Shown: positions 41,848 through 51,738, counted from the first letter of the stretch. The stretch: DNA of 64,000 nucleotides from Bicyclus anynana (GCF_947172395.1 NC_069104.1:6413355-6477354), one strand, 5' to 3'. The notes: generated by a model not told the origin, from the sequence alone. Numbers and translations: made by a program.

Positions 41848-44349
41848 TTAGAACTTTGGTTTTTAGGCAGTGTTTTCGGCAATTCGGCAGTGAGCAGAAA
41901 TGGACTTGCATAGATACCGAAATACTAGGTTTACAATCTGACACCTATACTTTTATAAGTGAAGTTCATGGCTCCAAGCGGTGGCTCGATCATTGTTTAG
42001 TTACTGAGGCCGCGGTTGAGTCAGTGTATAATGCTTTTGTTTCTTATGACGTTTTGTGGTCCGACCACTTTCCTCTGGTGATAGAATGCAATTTAAATGG
42101 AATAGTACCTAAAAGAAATATTACCAACAACTCTCTGAATACAACAACATATTGGGGGGAGAGAAACCAACAACAGATATTCACATACCAGAGGGAATGT
42201 CATGAGAGACTGAAGCTAATAGACTTTCCACGTGAGCTGCGCGATTGTTGTGATCGTGCTTGCAATGACGTTGTACATAGATCTGTGATTTCGAAATTGT
42301 ACAGCGACATCGTTAATGCCTTAACGGAATCATCCGTGATTGGTCATGAAAGCGGGAGGCGTGTAGTAAAGAAGACCGTTATAGGCTGGAATAAGTACGT
42401 CGCGAGCGCACACGAGGAGGCCAGGCACAAATTCTCGATATGGTTGTGGTACGGTAAACCAATGGTAGGTCGCTTTTACCTTGACATGTGCGAGACTAGA
42501 AGAATTTTCAAATCCCGTCTAAAATGGTGTCAAGATCATGAACATCAAATAAAAATGGACATTCTGGCCTCATATCATTCCATAAATAATTTTCGTGGTT
42601 TCTGGAAAAACACCAATAAAATGAATAACAGGCCAGCCCTCCCCGTGAGCGTCAGTGGTGTGTGTGAGCCCGTTAATATTTCGAATCTCTTTGTGGATCA
42701 TTTTTCTGTACAATCGCCTCTCAGCCTCTCTCAACCAGCAGTGTTTAGTGCTGAGATCAACGAAAAGATGGGGATTGTATTTAAATGTGCAGATGTAGCG
42801 CATACTATTAAAAATATGACAAGAGGTAAATCCCCCGGTCATGATGGTCTCAGCATCGAGCATTTACAATATGCTGGCTCACATCTACCCAGAGTGCTGA
42901 CCATGCTCTATAACATTTGTATTAGTCACAGTTTTATGCCAAGGGAGATGATGCGTACCATAGTAGTGCCTATTGTGAAAAATAAAACTGGTGACTTATC
43001 GGATAAAAACAATTACAGGCCTATTTCATTAGCTACTATAGTCGCTAAGGTGTTTGATAGTTTGCTTAACACTCAAGTAAATAAGCTAGTTAAGCCTCAT
43101 GACAACCAGTTTGGTTTTCGTCCAGGGCTGTCAACAGAAAGTGCAGTATTGAGTCTTAAGCATACTGTCAAATACTATGCTAGGCGTAAAACTCCAGTTT
43201 ATGCCTGCTTTCTAGATCTTTCTAGGGCATTTGACCTGGTTTCTTACGATATCTTGCGGGGGAAGCTAGAAGCAGTTAAAGCACCACCCGAACTCACCAA
43301 TATATTTAAATTTTGGTACAGAAACCAGGTCAATTATGTCCGATGGGCGGGAACGTTATCACGTCCCTATGGGTTGGAGTGTGGAGTCAGACAGGGTGGG
43401 CTAAGTTCTACGACGCTTTTCAACCTATATATTGACGAGTTGCTGGGTGAGCTCAGCGGTACCAGAATCGGCTGTTACATTGACGGGGTTTGTGTAAATA
43501 ACATAAGCTACGCCGATGACATGGTGCTGCTGAGTGCATCACTTTGTGGCCTGCGTAAGCTGTTGGCAATATGTGAGGCTTATGTGGAAAGGCACGGGTT
43601 AATTTATAATGCCAAGAAAAGCGAAGTGATGGTCTTTGAGGCTGAGGGAAAGTTACCAAGTAACGTTCCATCGCTTGTACTAAATGGGACAATTTTGAAA
43701 CAAGTTCACCAATTTAAATATCTAGGACATATTTTGACCCCCGACCTCAAGGACGACACGGATATTGAAAGGGAGCGGAGAGCATTGTCAGTTAGAGCTA
43801 ACATGCTTGCACGCAGGTTTGCACGCTGCTCACAGCAAGTTAAGACAACATTATTTAAGGCCTATTGCACTATTTTTTACACATGCAGCCTGTGGGCAAA
43901 ATATACACAAAGATCGTACAATGCTCTCCGTATCCAGTACAATAATGCATTCAGGGCTATTATGGGGCTACCTCGTTACTGTAGCGCGTCAGGGATGTTC
44001 GCGGAAGCAAGAGTTGATTGCTTTTATGCAACAATGCGCAAAAGATGCGGATCCCTGGTGCGAAGGCTGCGAGGCAGTACCAACAGCATTTTGGCAGTAA
44101 TCGCCAGCAGACTAGACTGCACCTACGTGAACCACTGTTGTGGCGTTTCTAATGGAATGACATAGCACTGGTTCTCGTAAATACAATAGGTTTTAAGTAA
44201 CTAACATAGATAATAAGAAATATTGTTATTTACTAATTTTTAGGTTTAGGTATACACAATTAACATACTTATAAGAGAATTTTACTAACAAAATGAGTCT
44301 TGGTTACTTTAAATAAATGAATTATTATTATTATTATTATTATTAGAAC
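41848..44349 (+). mobile_element. 5'-truncated non-LTR retrotransposon (LINE) with target duplications
   Basis: The insertion runs from about 41855 to 44342. Its 3' end is AATAAATGAATT followed by an (ATT)n microsatellite. TTAGAAC flanks both sides (41848-41854 and 44343-44349), although TTA on the right also fits the microsatellite. The truncation point coincides with the start of protein similarity inside the endonuclease. The intact frame, clean tail and duplications point to a young insertion. The 3' microsatellite and protein resemble the CR1/L2/Daphne group of the Jockey superfamily; the exact clade is not settled. Confidence 0.9.
41856..44165 (+). CDS. LINE ORF2: endonuclease C-terminus plus reverse transcriptase
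   Basis: The enzyme nicks target DNA and copies the element's RNA there. This copy lacks most of the apurinic-type endonuclease: only its end remains, with the SDH motif at residues 69-71 (WSDHFPLV). A linker follows, then the reverse transcriptase: NYRPISLATI, QFGFRPGLSTESAV, the first catalytic Asp at 454 (FLDLSRAFD), GVRQGGLSS and SYADDMVLLS with Y552-A-D-D555. The thumb and carboxyl region continue through YNNAFRAIMGLPRYCSASGM to a stop at 44163-44165. All polymerase aspartates are present and 769 codons are open. There is no real start: translation from TTG at 41856 is only a frame convention. It is a dead-on-arrival copy with an undamaged polymerase. Confidence 0.9.
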   Translation: MVFRQCFRQFGSEQKWTCIDTEILGLQSDTYTFISEVHGSKRWLDHCLVTEAAVESVYNAFVSYDVLWSDHFPLVIECNLNGIVPKRNITNNSLNTTTYWGERNQQQIFTYQRECHERLKLIDFPRELRDCCDRACNDVVHRSVISKLYSDIVNALTESSVIGHESGRRVVKKTVIGWNKYVASAHEEARHKFSIWLWYGKPMVGRFYLDMCETRRIFKSRLKWCQDHEHQIKMDILASYHSINNFRGFWKNTNKMNNRPALPVSVSGVCEPVNISNLFVDHFSVQSPLSLSQPAVFSAEINEKMGIVFKCADVAHTIKNMTRGKSPGHDGLSIEHLQYAGSHLPRVLTMLYNICISHSFMPREMMRTIVVPIVKNKTGDLSDKNNYRPISLATIVAKVFDSLLNTQVNKLVKPHDNQFGFRPGLSTESAVLSLKHTVKYYARRKTPVYACFLDLSRAFDLVSYDILRGKLEAVKAPPELTNIFKFWYRNQVNYVRWAGTLSRPYGLECGVRQGGLSSTTLFNLYIDELLGELSGTRIGCYIDGVCVNNISYADDMVLLSASLCGLRKLLAICEAYVERHGLIYNAKKSEVMVFEAEGKLPSNVPSLVLNGTILKQVHQFKYLGHILTPDLKDDTDIERERRALSVRANMLARRFARCSQQVKTTLFKAYCTIFYTCSLWAKYTQRSYNALRIQYNNAFRAIMGLPRYCSASGMFAEARVDCFYATMRKRCGSLVRRLRGSTNSILAVIASRLDCTYVNHCCGVSNGMT

Positions 44350-44366
44350 AGGTCAAAAATAACAAA

Positions 44367-44545
44367 TCTATACTAATTTAATTTAGACGAAAATTTTGTG
44401 TGTAGGGCGTAATCTCTGGATTTACAGAACCGATTTTAAAATTCTCTTACAAATAAAAAGCTACGTTTTATGTGTGGGTCATCTTCTGTATTTTATCCAC
44501 GTATGATGTAAACAAGAACGGGTGAAACCGCGGGGTGTCAGCTAG
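44367..44545 (+). mobile_element. Helitron-like element
   Basis: It starts TCTATACTAATTTAATTTAG and ends GGTGTCAGCTAG, with an A before and a T after. The hairpin is reduced to GGGTGAAACC and neighbours. It lies 18 bp beyond the LINE. Confidence 0.85.
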
Positions 44546-44571
44546 TATAATATATTTTTAAAATGTCCCTT

Positions 44572-44810
44572 TCACAGCGTATTTCACCGATTTCAAAAAA
44601 AGGAGGAGGTTCTCAATTAGAGACGTATATATCTTTTTTGTTATCTCACAACTTCGTCATTTATTAACCAATTTTGAAAATTCTTTTTTTGTTTGAAAGA
44701 CTATACTTCCAGATTGGGCCCATTTCATTTTCATGAAAATCAGTTTAGTACTAATTTGGTAAAATCAAAATAACTGTAATATGACTTTGAGGTCGGTTCC
44801 ATTTTTATGT
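44572..44810. mobile_element. Short TIR element related to 48735-49655
   Basis: One end reads CACCGATTTCAAAAAAAGGA and the other, reversed, GGAACCGACCTCAAAGT. These match the AACCGACTTC-type ends of the element at 48735. The GGAGGAGGTTCTCAATT word next to the end is typical of the family. Confidence 0.6.
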
Positions 44811-45076
44811 AAAAAAATATTATTGCATAAAATATTTTTATAGTTAAAAACATTGTGCATTAAACAATAGAGATAAATCAGTAAAAACAACATTGTGCAC
44901 GTGAAACTAGCACAAATGGCGGAAAGGTTAAATCACAGCTCCAGCGCGAGTTAATAAACAACTACCCGACGAAAATTACTCTTGCAGACATATAAAATTG
45001 CGCAACATACGATGTCGTGAAACTTGTATACGGACATACTAGATCGAGAGTCTGCGAGAGCCAGACACATCTCATT

Positions 45077-45430
45077 GTGTTATCGCCGCGTTGCAACGAC
45101 TTGCGGTACGGACGGCTTCAGTGTGCTCGTGGCGTTCAAGCCGTCCACATCTCTTGTTGTGTAATTCTTTATGGGTTGCTTGGGATAGGCGGGGAGAGTG
45201 ACTTGAGTGGAAAAGGGGAGTGTTTGTTAACAGTCAAAGGTACCTTTAACCCTACACACAACGTTCACAAGTGCGTGACTTCACTCAAGGTCATTCTCTG
45301 ACATTCTATTGTCTTATTTTGGTTACAGTTTAATTTGTTAATTAAGTTGTCCTGACAAATGTAAATCATATCCTTTGTTTGACATTAGTTTTCTTATTTT
45401 TGTAATCACCTCTGAGTCTGTTAAAAACTG
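45077..45430 (+). repeat. Family U copy, longest
   Basis: It starts TGTTATCGCCGCGTTGCAAC and ends CTGAGTCTGTTAAAAA. It includes TTGTTAATTAAGTTGTCCTG, shared with 24155 and 25895. The 94-codon frame over it is incidental. Confidence 0.85.
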
Positions 45431-45432
45431 TA

Positions 45433-45590
45433 GGAAGGGAGAATCCACACATTGCGGTACGGTAGCAGCGCAGCGCCGGAGCTGTGTCGCTGCGGCGTCC
45501 TGCATATAAATATCAATGATATGCCACACGGTGCGTTCCGGCATTTTCTGCTACGGCGCCGCACCGCACCGTGTGTCTTCACTCTAAGGC
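45433..45590. mobile_element. Short GC-rich TIR element (MITE)
   Basis: The left end contains CACACATTGCGGTACGGTAGC and the right end, in reverse complement, CACACGGTGCGGTGCGG then CGTAGCAG. The arms pair over about 35 bp with gaps. It abuts the family U copy, possibly marking a nested insertion. Confidence 0.6.
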
Positions 45591-45875
45591 TGAAAATTTC
45601 CTCAGCCTATGGACCTACTAAGACGTTGTGCCATTGCTATATCGGCAGTGCACAAATTTAACAAGATTTGAAAAGATATTAGGAACACCAAAACCGTTAA
45701 GTTTTGACATAAGAGGTGTCTTGTTTTTTTAATCTTTCTCTACGGTGTGAAAACGTGGTCTACAAGACCGTCGCAAGATCGGTGCCCTGGAGATATTGTT
45801 AGTGGAGAGAGATCGTCAAAGTTATTGTAGGACCTTATACCTAGGTATTGTAGGAGCAAAAGCTGACGAACATTG

Positions 45876-46070
45876 GCTGGTGGGGAGGCTGCAGCCATGG
45901 CTAGTTACCCTCCTACCGGCAAAGACGTACCGCCAAGCGATGCCGTGTAGAAACCGAAATGGGTGTGGATATTCATCCTCCTCCTAACAAGTTAGCCCGC
46001 TTCCAACTTAGACTGCATCATCACTAACATGAGATTGTAGTCAAGGGCTAACTTGTAAAGAAAAAAAAAC
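45876..46070 (+). mobile_element. SINE-B copy, head missing
   Basis: It has GGCTGGTGGGGAGGCTG, GGCTAGTTACCCTCCTACCG, ATTCATCCTCCTCCTAACAA and a tail ending AAAGAAAAAAAAAC. It is 5'-truncated. Confidence 0.85.
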
Positions 46071-46149
46071 TTTCTGCCTTCCTAAAATGAGATCTGTCTG
46101 GCTATCATAGGCTTTCATTTTATATATCATAGGCTTTTTTTATCATAGG

Positions 46150-46345
46150 TAGTCTACGATGCCGTGAAACTTGAATACGGACATACCATTCAATCGCGTA
46201 CTGCATGCTGAACAAAACGCGCTCGAACGCTTATTGGATTGTTCTCAGATCCTGTTCACTGCAATTTGCAATCGCATCGAAGCCAGAATCGTCATTTTCA
46301 ATACCAATGTCGTGCTATGTTTGCTTTGCCTAACAAAAATCAAGG
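46150..46345 (+). repeat. Possible family V fragment
   Basis: CTACGATGCCGTGAAACTTG also occurs near 45008 with few changes (ACGATGTCGTGAAACTTG, both followed by ATACGGACATAC), and TCATTTTCAATACCAA is shared with 39990. Boundaries are unclear. Confidence 0.45.
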
Positions 46346-46562
46346 AATGTTAGCCTTAATGCCGCAATGTTGTTAAATATTGTTTCAATATCTTTTTCAG
46401 ATACTAGATGAATGATTCATTAATTCTATTGAAATAAAACAAAAATTGACGGTAGGCTACTAAAGTTCAGTTCGTTCGAACTACTAAGTACTACTTCAGT
46501 TCGTATCTGTCATCAGTGGCGAGCGGACGTCATCAAACCTTATTTACTGATTAACGTTGTTT

Positions 46563-46625
46563 TTAACCGACTTCAAAAAAATGGAGGAGGTTTTCATTTC
46601 GAAGTGTGTTTTTTATAGGTTGTAT
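46563..46625. mobile_element. Single end of the AACCGACTTC-type element
   Basis: TTTTTAACCGACTTCAAAAA, then GGAGGAGGTTTTCATTTCG, matches the reversed right end of 48735-49655. No partner end was found nearby. Confidence 0.6.
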
Positions 46626-47164
46626 TCTAAACACCACAAATAAATTAGTGTATATCACAATAATAATACAATTACTAAAACACCGAAACAGAATTTTAAA
46701 TGTTCAACGAAATCAAATAATAACGAAAATATAAGTAAATAAACTGCTTGTCATATATATTTTTTTTTACTTTTTGAGTTTCTATGGTACAACTTCAACC
46801 TATAAACCAGTTTATCATAATTTAACATAAAAAAACACTTCTAAAATCATAACAGATGTCTTAAAACAATAGTATTTACATAACAGACTTAGGTAACATT
46901 AGGTATGAATATAATTTCCAAAGCCAATGAAGTTGCTTCCTTTAATATTTCGCCTACGAATACTAGCCTTTTGTCTTCTTAATGGCCCATTTTCCAGTAA
47001 TCTCTGCTTTATTACTCCATTAGAATCTTTTGTAAAGCTCACTATAAAATATCATTACGAGACTTTCAACGTTGTGCTAACATCAAATTAAAGTTACACC
47101 CGTACTTTTAATAAGGCGTAAAATTTTCGTTATCAATAACCAAGACAAAACACATAAATAATAA
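46626..47164. other. No recognisable feature
   Basis: AT-rich DNA. Confidence 0.4.
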
Positions 47165-47356
47165 TCTATACTAATATTATAAAGCTGATGAGTTTGTTTG
47201 ATTGAACGCGCTAATCTCTGGAACTACTGGTCCGATTTGAAAAATTCTTTCAGTGTTAGATAGCCCATTCATCAAGGAAAGTTATAGGCTATATATTATC
47301 CCTGTATTTCTACAGGAACGGGAACCACGCGGGTGAAACCGCGCGGCGTCAGCTAG
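47165..47356 (+). mobile_element. Helitron-like element, complete (tandem copy 1)
   Basis: It starts TCTATACTAATATTATAAAG and ends GGCGTCAGCTAG. CGCGG and CCGCG form a hairpin around GTGAAA 13 nt before the end. It is preceded by A and followed by T, as expected for Helitron insertion between A and T. At 192 bp it is non-autonomous, with no Rep/helicase frame. Confidence 0.92.
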
Positions 47357-47550
47357 TCTATGCTAAAGTAATTAAAAACAGGTAAAGTTTGTGGTGTTGC
47401 ATGGCTAATCTCTGGATCTACTAAACCGATTTTGTAAATTCGTTAACCACAAGAAAGCTACGTTATTTGTGAGTGTCATAGGCTATATTTTATTTCCGTA
47501 TTGTTACGGGGACGGGAACTACGCGGGTGATACCGCGGGGCATCGGCTAG
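47357..47550 (+). mobile_element. Helitron-like element, complete (tandem copy 2)
   Basis: It begins TCTATGCTAAAGTAATT directly after the CTAG of copy 1 and ends GGGGCATCGGCTAG before T. The hairpin is CCGCGG/GGTGATACCGCGG-like. The interior belongs to a different subfamily (GGATCTACTAAACCG), so it is not a simple duplication of copy 1. Confidence 0.9.
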
Positions 47551-48359
47551 TATTACATGCTTCGACAACTTTTAACAATTCTGCTTCCACAAGCGATGTG
47601 TTTTTTAATATTAAGAGTTTTATGAGAACTTGCTTTATTAAAAGCAACTTTCGCACCACTTAATAAAAATTGTCTTTTATTATTGTAAATAACAACAATC
47701 AACATCAATCAACTCAACATTAGAAACCACAAAATATCACTCGAAGAGTATTTCATAAATTGTACAGTTTAATACAAAGTTAATCAAACAGTAAAAATAC
47801 AATCAGTGATTTTTATGACGAATAAAGAAAACATCACAAAAGAATATTTATTAGACTCCACGCCATGAAATAAGTCCCGCAGCTAAAACTTGAACTAAAA
47901 TTGACAGCGCCTTACACAAATGTCATTAGCCCATGCCCGTCTTCGGGACTTGATTCGTGGCGCGGGGTATAGTCATGCAACTCGTTTAAGGTGAAATAGT
48001 TTCAAGTGGTTTACATTACAAACACAAACTTGCCCGGGATGCTTTGATTGGCAAACTGATCTGAATTCGATATTGATCACGCTAACTTTCTTGCCAGTAC
48101 CGGCCAACTATTTAATTATACTATTACAAAAGATCGTTTTTCAAGGGACAAGAGACGCGCCGTAAATTTAATAAGTCGGAATCGAGCGTTAACTTAAAAA
48201 AAAAATATAAAAGGTCTGTAAAGACGGTTTGTTGACGATAGTCGAGCGTGACAACGTCAGAAAATACTGATGGAATGGTTGCATTAAAAAAAAAATAACT
48301 AACGTATTTAAAAGAATAAATAAATGACATACAACGTGCAATTGCAAAGAAAGTTGTAG
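47551..48359. other. No recognisable gene
   Basis: A 170-codon reverse-strand frame (48124-48636) crosses this stretch, but its peptide is low-complexity and overlaps a repeat-like block, so I do not call it. Confidence 0.4.
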
Positions 48360-48500
48360 AGTCAACATCTCCTGAGGATGCTCCGGTTTCGGGGTGAAAC
48401 GTACGTAGAGAGTATTTTGTCGGACCTGGGTGACGTTGTCGCATGGGTTCGCCGAATTTTCGCGGATGATAGCAAAATAAATAAATCATTATATAATCAT
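48360..48500 (+). repeat. Dispersed repeat block, likely LINE-derived
   Basis: The run CTCCTGAGGATGCTCCGGTT, then GGTGAAACGTACGTAGAGAG and GCATGGGTTCGCCGAATTTT, ending in AATAAATAAATC, is a block I recognise as recurrent in lepidopteran genomes. There is only one copy in this window, so the call is from memory. Confidence 0.4.
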
Positions 48501-48793
48501 GATGAACTTCCGCAAAGTAACGCCTGCTTCTATCCAATACTGTTCGTTTGTCTAAAATACTGTTTAATAATCTTCCTACACAAGAATATATTTTATTTCT
48601 TGTAAAAAAAGTTGGCAACCCTAGAGCGAACGTCATCTTTTTTGATCTCGAGGCTCGATCGAAATATAAGACGTTGTCACGTCAATAACGTTTAAAAACT
48701 ATAACCCGACTATATTAAAAAATTTTAATAAAAAAAATTCAACCGACTTCCAACTAAAAAGCAAAAAATAACATCTTACCTATGTGCTACCTT

Positions 48794-48929
48794 CTGATCA
48801 GTTTGAAGGCGGTGCCAAGCCAGTGATGTTTTAATTAAATACGTTTAAACTACAAAATTTCTGTGGTTATTCCAGAAACAGCTTTAATTAAAACACGACA
48901 CTGGCTTGGCACCGCCTTCAAACTGATCA
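48794..48929. repeat. Long inverted repeat (about 46-bp arms)
   Basis: The left arm 48794-48839 (CTGATCAGTTTGAAGGCGGT and on) pairs with the right arm 48883-48929, with a small insertion. A loop of about 43 nt contains a second small inverted repeat, TTTCTG and CAGAAA. Confidence 0.9.
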
Positions 48930-48944
48930 AACTGATCAGTGATT

Positions 48945-49330
48945 CAGTCGCAATCCATCTAGGTGGAAAGTTCTCATCAATACAAATTTATCAAGTCCAA
49001 ACACAAGGTAGCTACTGTGAACCGTCGAGGAGTTCTCTTCACTGTTCCTCGTCTTCATCATCAGACCCTTAATACAGTCACAATCCATCTAGGTGGTAAG
49101 TTCTCATCAATACAAATTTATCAAGTCCAAATACAAGGTAGCTACTGTGAACCGTCGAGGAGTTCTCTTCACTGTCCCTCGTCTTCATCACCAGACCCTT
49201 AATACAGTCACAATCCATATAGGTGGAAAGTACTCATCAATACAAATTAATCAAGCCCAAACAAAAGGTGACTGCTGTAAATTCTTGACGAGTTCCATCG
49301 TCTGTGTTTCGGCTCCATCATCAGACCAAC
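48945..49330 (+). repeat. 130-bp tandem repeat, 3 copies
   Basis: CAATCCATCTAGGTGG or its variant begins at 48951, 49081 and 49211. Units 1 and 2 are about 96% alike; unit 3 is clearly diverged. Units share GTGAACCGTCGAGGAGTTCT. Overlapping frames across the array are a by-product: 130 is not a multiple of three. Confidence 0.95.
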
Positions 49331-49551
49331 TCCAAACCTTCATAAAGTTGTAGTGGTTTAAAATACCTTATGGAAACACTAACAAACGTACTAGCCGTCT
49401 CTACAACTTTCGAAAGTTCCCCTCAATTTCTCCAGGATGCCATAATCAGATCCTGACATGAAAAAAATGGGACCACCCTGGAAGTAACCCTACAAAACAA
49501 AAAAAGAATTTTCAAAATCGGTCCATAATTGACGGAATTATCGCTGGACAT

Positions 49552-49555
<4 letters not shown>

Positions 49556-49600
<45 letters not shown>
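49556..49600 (+). repeat. A(45) homopolymer
   Basis: Uninterrupted run of 45 A inside the TIR element, followed by CATACATACAGCCG. Its length may be unreliable in an assembly. Confidence 0.95.
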
Positions 49601-49601
<1 letters not shown>

Positions 49602-49736
49602 ATACATACAGCCGAACGTAGAACCTCCTCCTTTTTGGAAGTCGGTTAAAAAAGATAGAAAATAATTCAAATAGAAATAAATGCGTAGTCTTTTTCAGAT
49701 AGCATGAATACGGCGACAGTCGCCTGTGTATGACGT

Positions 49737-49900
49737 TTTTTCTTTTATTCTTTACAAGTTAACCCTTAACTACAATGCAATCTTAGATGGAAGTTTCGGA
49801 CCAATTAAGAAAATCTCAATCGGCCCAGCCGCTGATCGAACCCATGACCCCAGGCTGGTAAATCCACCGCGCATACCACTGCGTCACGGAAGCCCTCAAA
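49737..49900 (-). mobile_element. SINE-B copy with middle deletion
   Basis: The tail AAGTTAACCCTTAACTACAA jumps to GGACCAATTAAGAAAATCTC and the head (GGTAAATCCACCGCGCATAC, CACTGCGTCACGGA). The core between is missing. Confidence 0.85.
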
Positions 49901-50022
49901 AACGTGACGTTCATAATACGTACCATTATCGTGAATTGCGGCACACTTTCAAGAGTGAAACGAACTGTCACCCGCACCATCCTGAACTAAACGAACCGTA
50001 GGTACGAAAGTGATCAAGGTAA

Positions 50023-50312
50023 ATTCTAAGTATGACTGACAGTCCTCAGTGCAGAGCCTGCATGGAGGGAAACGAGACACCGCTAAATGTCATGCTCAGT
50101 TGCAAAGGCGTAACGGAACAACGAGCAACCTACATTAGTTCCTCAGCCACACTCCATGAGGGTATCGGCAACCTGGGTGGCCTGCTAAGCTTCTCAAGCG
50201 AGCTCGGCTGGATGGAGTGAATCCAGCGGGAACCTACACCGAGGGACCCACGTACAACAGCAAATCACATGGCCCAGGAAACGGCCCAGAAGAAAGAAGA
50301 AGAAGAAGCGAG
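50023..50312 (+). pseudogene. LINE C-terminal fragment with Cys-rich motif
   Basis: The frame 50032-50220 encodes DSPQCRACMEGNETPLNVML, SCKG and a terminal GGLLSFSSELGWME. This is the carboxyl end of an R1/Jockey-type LINE, whose C-x2-C-...-H-...-C motif is a putative nucleic-acid-binding knuckle (recognised from memory). Here an Asn stands where I expect the His (PLNVML), so the knuckle is probably defective. About 70 bp of 3' UTR follow and it ends in (GAA)n at about 50290-50308. It is strongly 5'-truncated. Confidence 0.75.
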
Positions 50313-50648
50313 ACCATATACCAAGTAGTAACAGAGGTGTTTCATTTTCACTTCTTAGACTGACTGACTTATCAAAACTTTCCCAATTATTTTATTAACT
50401 TAAATCATATAATATTTACTCAATACAGAGTACCTGAGCCGTTATAATAAAGTAACTAAACAATTATGAGAGAGAATTTCGTAAAATAACTCATTTAACT
50501 TCGCCAAACTTTCTCTTACAGTGCGTGATTCATAAAATCTAGACTTCGCACGATAACAAAAAGCCTGTTTACTTCATTTTCGACTTTATAACGGAATTGT
50601 TTGTTTGAGATAGCATTATTTAAATACGTTATTTTTTAATATTTCAAG
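50313..50648. other. No recognisable feature
   Basis: AT-rich DNA. Confidence 0.4.
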
Positions 50649-50705
50649 TTAGCCCTTGAATACGATTTCATGTGACGATGCAGATGGAAACGATTTACTT
50701 TGGAA
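50649..50705 (-). mobile_element. SINE-B tail scrap
   Basis: AAGTTAGCCCTTGAATACGAT, then a worn GATGCAGATGGAAACG: the reverse of the SINE-B 3' end. Confidence 0.65.
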
Positions 50706-50999
50706 GTAAGTAAGTTGAATCAGTGATTGTCAAACCCCACAAGTAGCATTTTTTACTAAATTGAAAAAAAAAACAAAAGTAGTATACTTTACTTACACAT
50801 TATGAAAATTTAAAAAAGTGTAAGTTATGGTTGGCTGCATATATTAACTACAACATATGGCATACACAAATATCTATATATATACAATATTCATTTAAAT
50901 AAATGTTTTTTTGTCTCTTCTGAAAAATTAACTTTAAATTAATTAGTGGGGTTTTATTTAACAATCACCGATACAATACGTAAGTAAAAGTTTATTTGT
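50706..50999. other. No recognisable feature
   Basis: AT-rich DNA. Confidence 0.4.
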
Positions 51000-51187
51000 C
51001 GGTTTCTACGCGGCATCCTATAGTCTGGAAAGTTTCTTGATGACACTCCCATGATATGCGGGCGACGGGGGGAAAGACTGCGCGGGTGTGAAATCTCGCG
51101 TGCGGGGAAGTGAGGTGCATCAGTAATTTTCATTCATCGCTACACGCCCCCCGGCCCGCGCGGACCATCGAGTGTTACAAGTGATGT
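51000..51187. repeat. GC-rich island, probably a dispersed repeat
   Basis: GGTTTCTACGCGGCATCCTA, then GATATGCGGGCGACGGGGGG, GGTGTGAAATCTCGCGTGCG and CACGCCCCCCGGCCCGCGCG give a sharp GC peak. I recall a very similar block in other lepidopteran genomes. No frame or TIR is evident. Confidence 0.5.
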
Positions 51188-51320
51188 TGCCAAGCTATAC
51201 CATCAGACCTGAGTTAAGATAGAGAATACTCCATCTTAAACTGACCCAATATGGGAATCGAACAAAGGGACTCTTTGTTGATAACATAGCACTACCAACT
51301 GTGCCAGAGAGGTCGTCAAA
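51188..51320 (-). mobile_element. SINE-C (tRNA-derived) copy
   Basis: The reverse strand reads GACGACCTCTCTGGCACAGT, then TGGTAGTGCT (A-box region) and GTTCGATTCCCATATTGGG (B-box region). The body ends AACTCAGGTCTGATGG. Confidence 0.75.
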
Positions 51321-51564
51321 TGTAATAAGGATAGACATAAAATTCATGGTTCATTTCCCAAAGACAATGTTATCAATCATTAATGTCCGGATAAAGGTTA
51401 AGGCCTGAAAATGCTGATATTTTTCTCAGAAAATATTCACGGCGCGATGTCATTTGGCATCTTTATACTAATGATTTGTCCTTTTGAATCCTTAGATCAT
51501 TCCGCCGATTATGTCCCGAATAGATATCGTATATTATGTTGGCTATGATAATTTATGAGAATTA
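51321..51564. other. No recognisable feature
   Basis: AT-rich DNA. Confidence 0.4.
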
Positions 51565-51738
51565 AAAAGCGAAAAATAACATCAATTTTAGTGTATAGTG
51601 AACGAAAGCGCAAAAAAAAAAATATTTTTAAAATCGGTTAAGAAATGATAAAAGTAACAAACATTGAAAAAAAAATAAAAAAATATACGCGTCAAACTGA
51701 GAACCTTTTTTTTAAAGTCAGTTAAAAAAGAAATAAAG
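51565..51738. mobile_element. Worn AACCGACTTC-type element end
   Basis: AAAAAGCGAAAAATAACATC resembles the left interior of 48735-49655 (AAAAGCAAAAAATAACATC). The right end CTGAGAACCTTTTTTTTAAA, then GTCAGTTAAAAAAG, matches its right tip. It is a shortened copy. Confidence 0.55.

Larger units (their letters stand above)
48735..49655. mobile_element. Large TIR element with internal hairpin and triplication
   Basis: The left end reads TTCAACCGACTTCCAACT and the right end, reversed, TTTAACCGACTTCCAAAAAG; the AACCGACTTCCAA words pair. Inside lie a long hairpin (48794-48929), a 130-bp tandem repeat (48945-49330) and a 45-A run (49556-49600). The family's ends recur at 44572, 46563 and 51565. The class is unknown to me; no transposase frame is present. 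Confidence 0.7.

Noticed and set aside
42570..44100. Reverse and alternate-frame ORFs over the LINE
   Set aside because: They are shadows of the 769-codon reverse-transcriptase frame.
48124..48636. 170-codon reverse-strand frame
   Set aside because: The peptide is compositionally odd (FFF and YFFFK runs) and crosses a repeat-like block at 48360-48500. No promoter or splice signal was seen.
48863..49353. Three overlapping frames of 69, 79 and 86 codons with similar peptides
   Set aside because: They arise from the 130-bp tandem repeat read in shifting frames.
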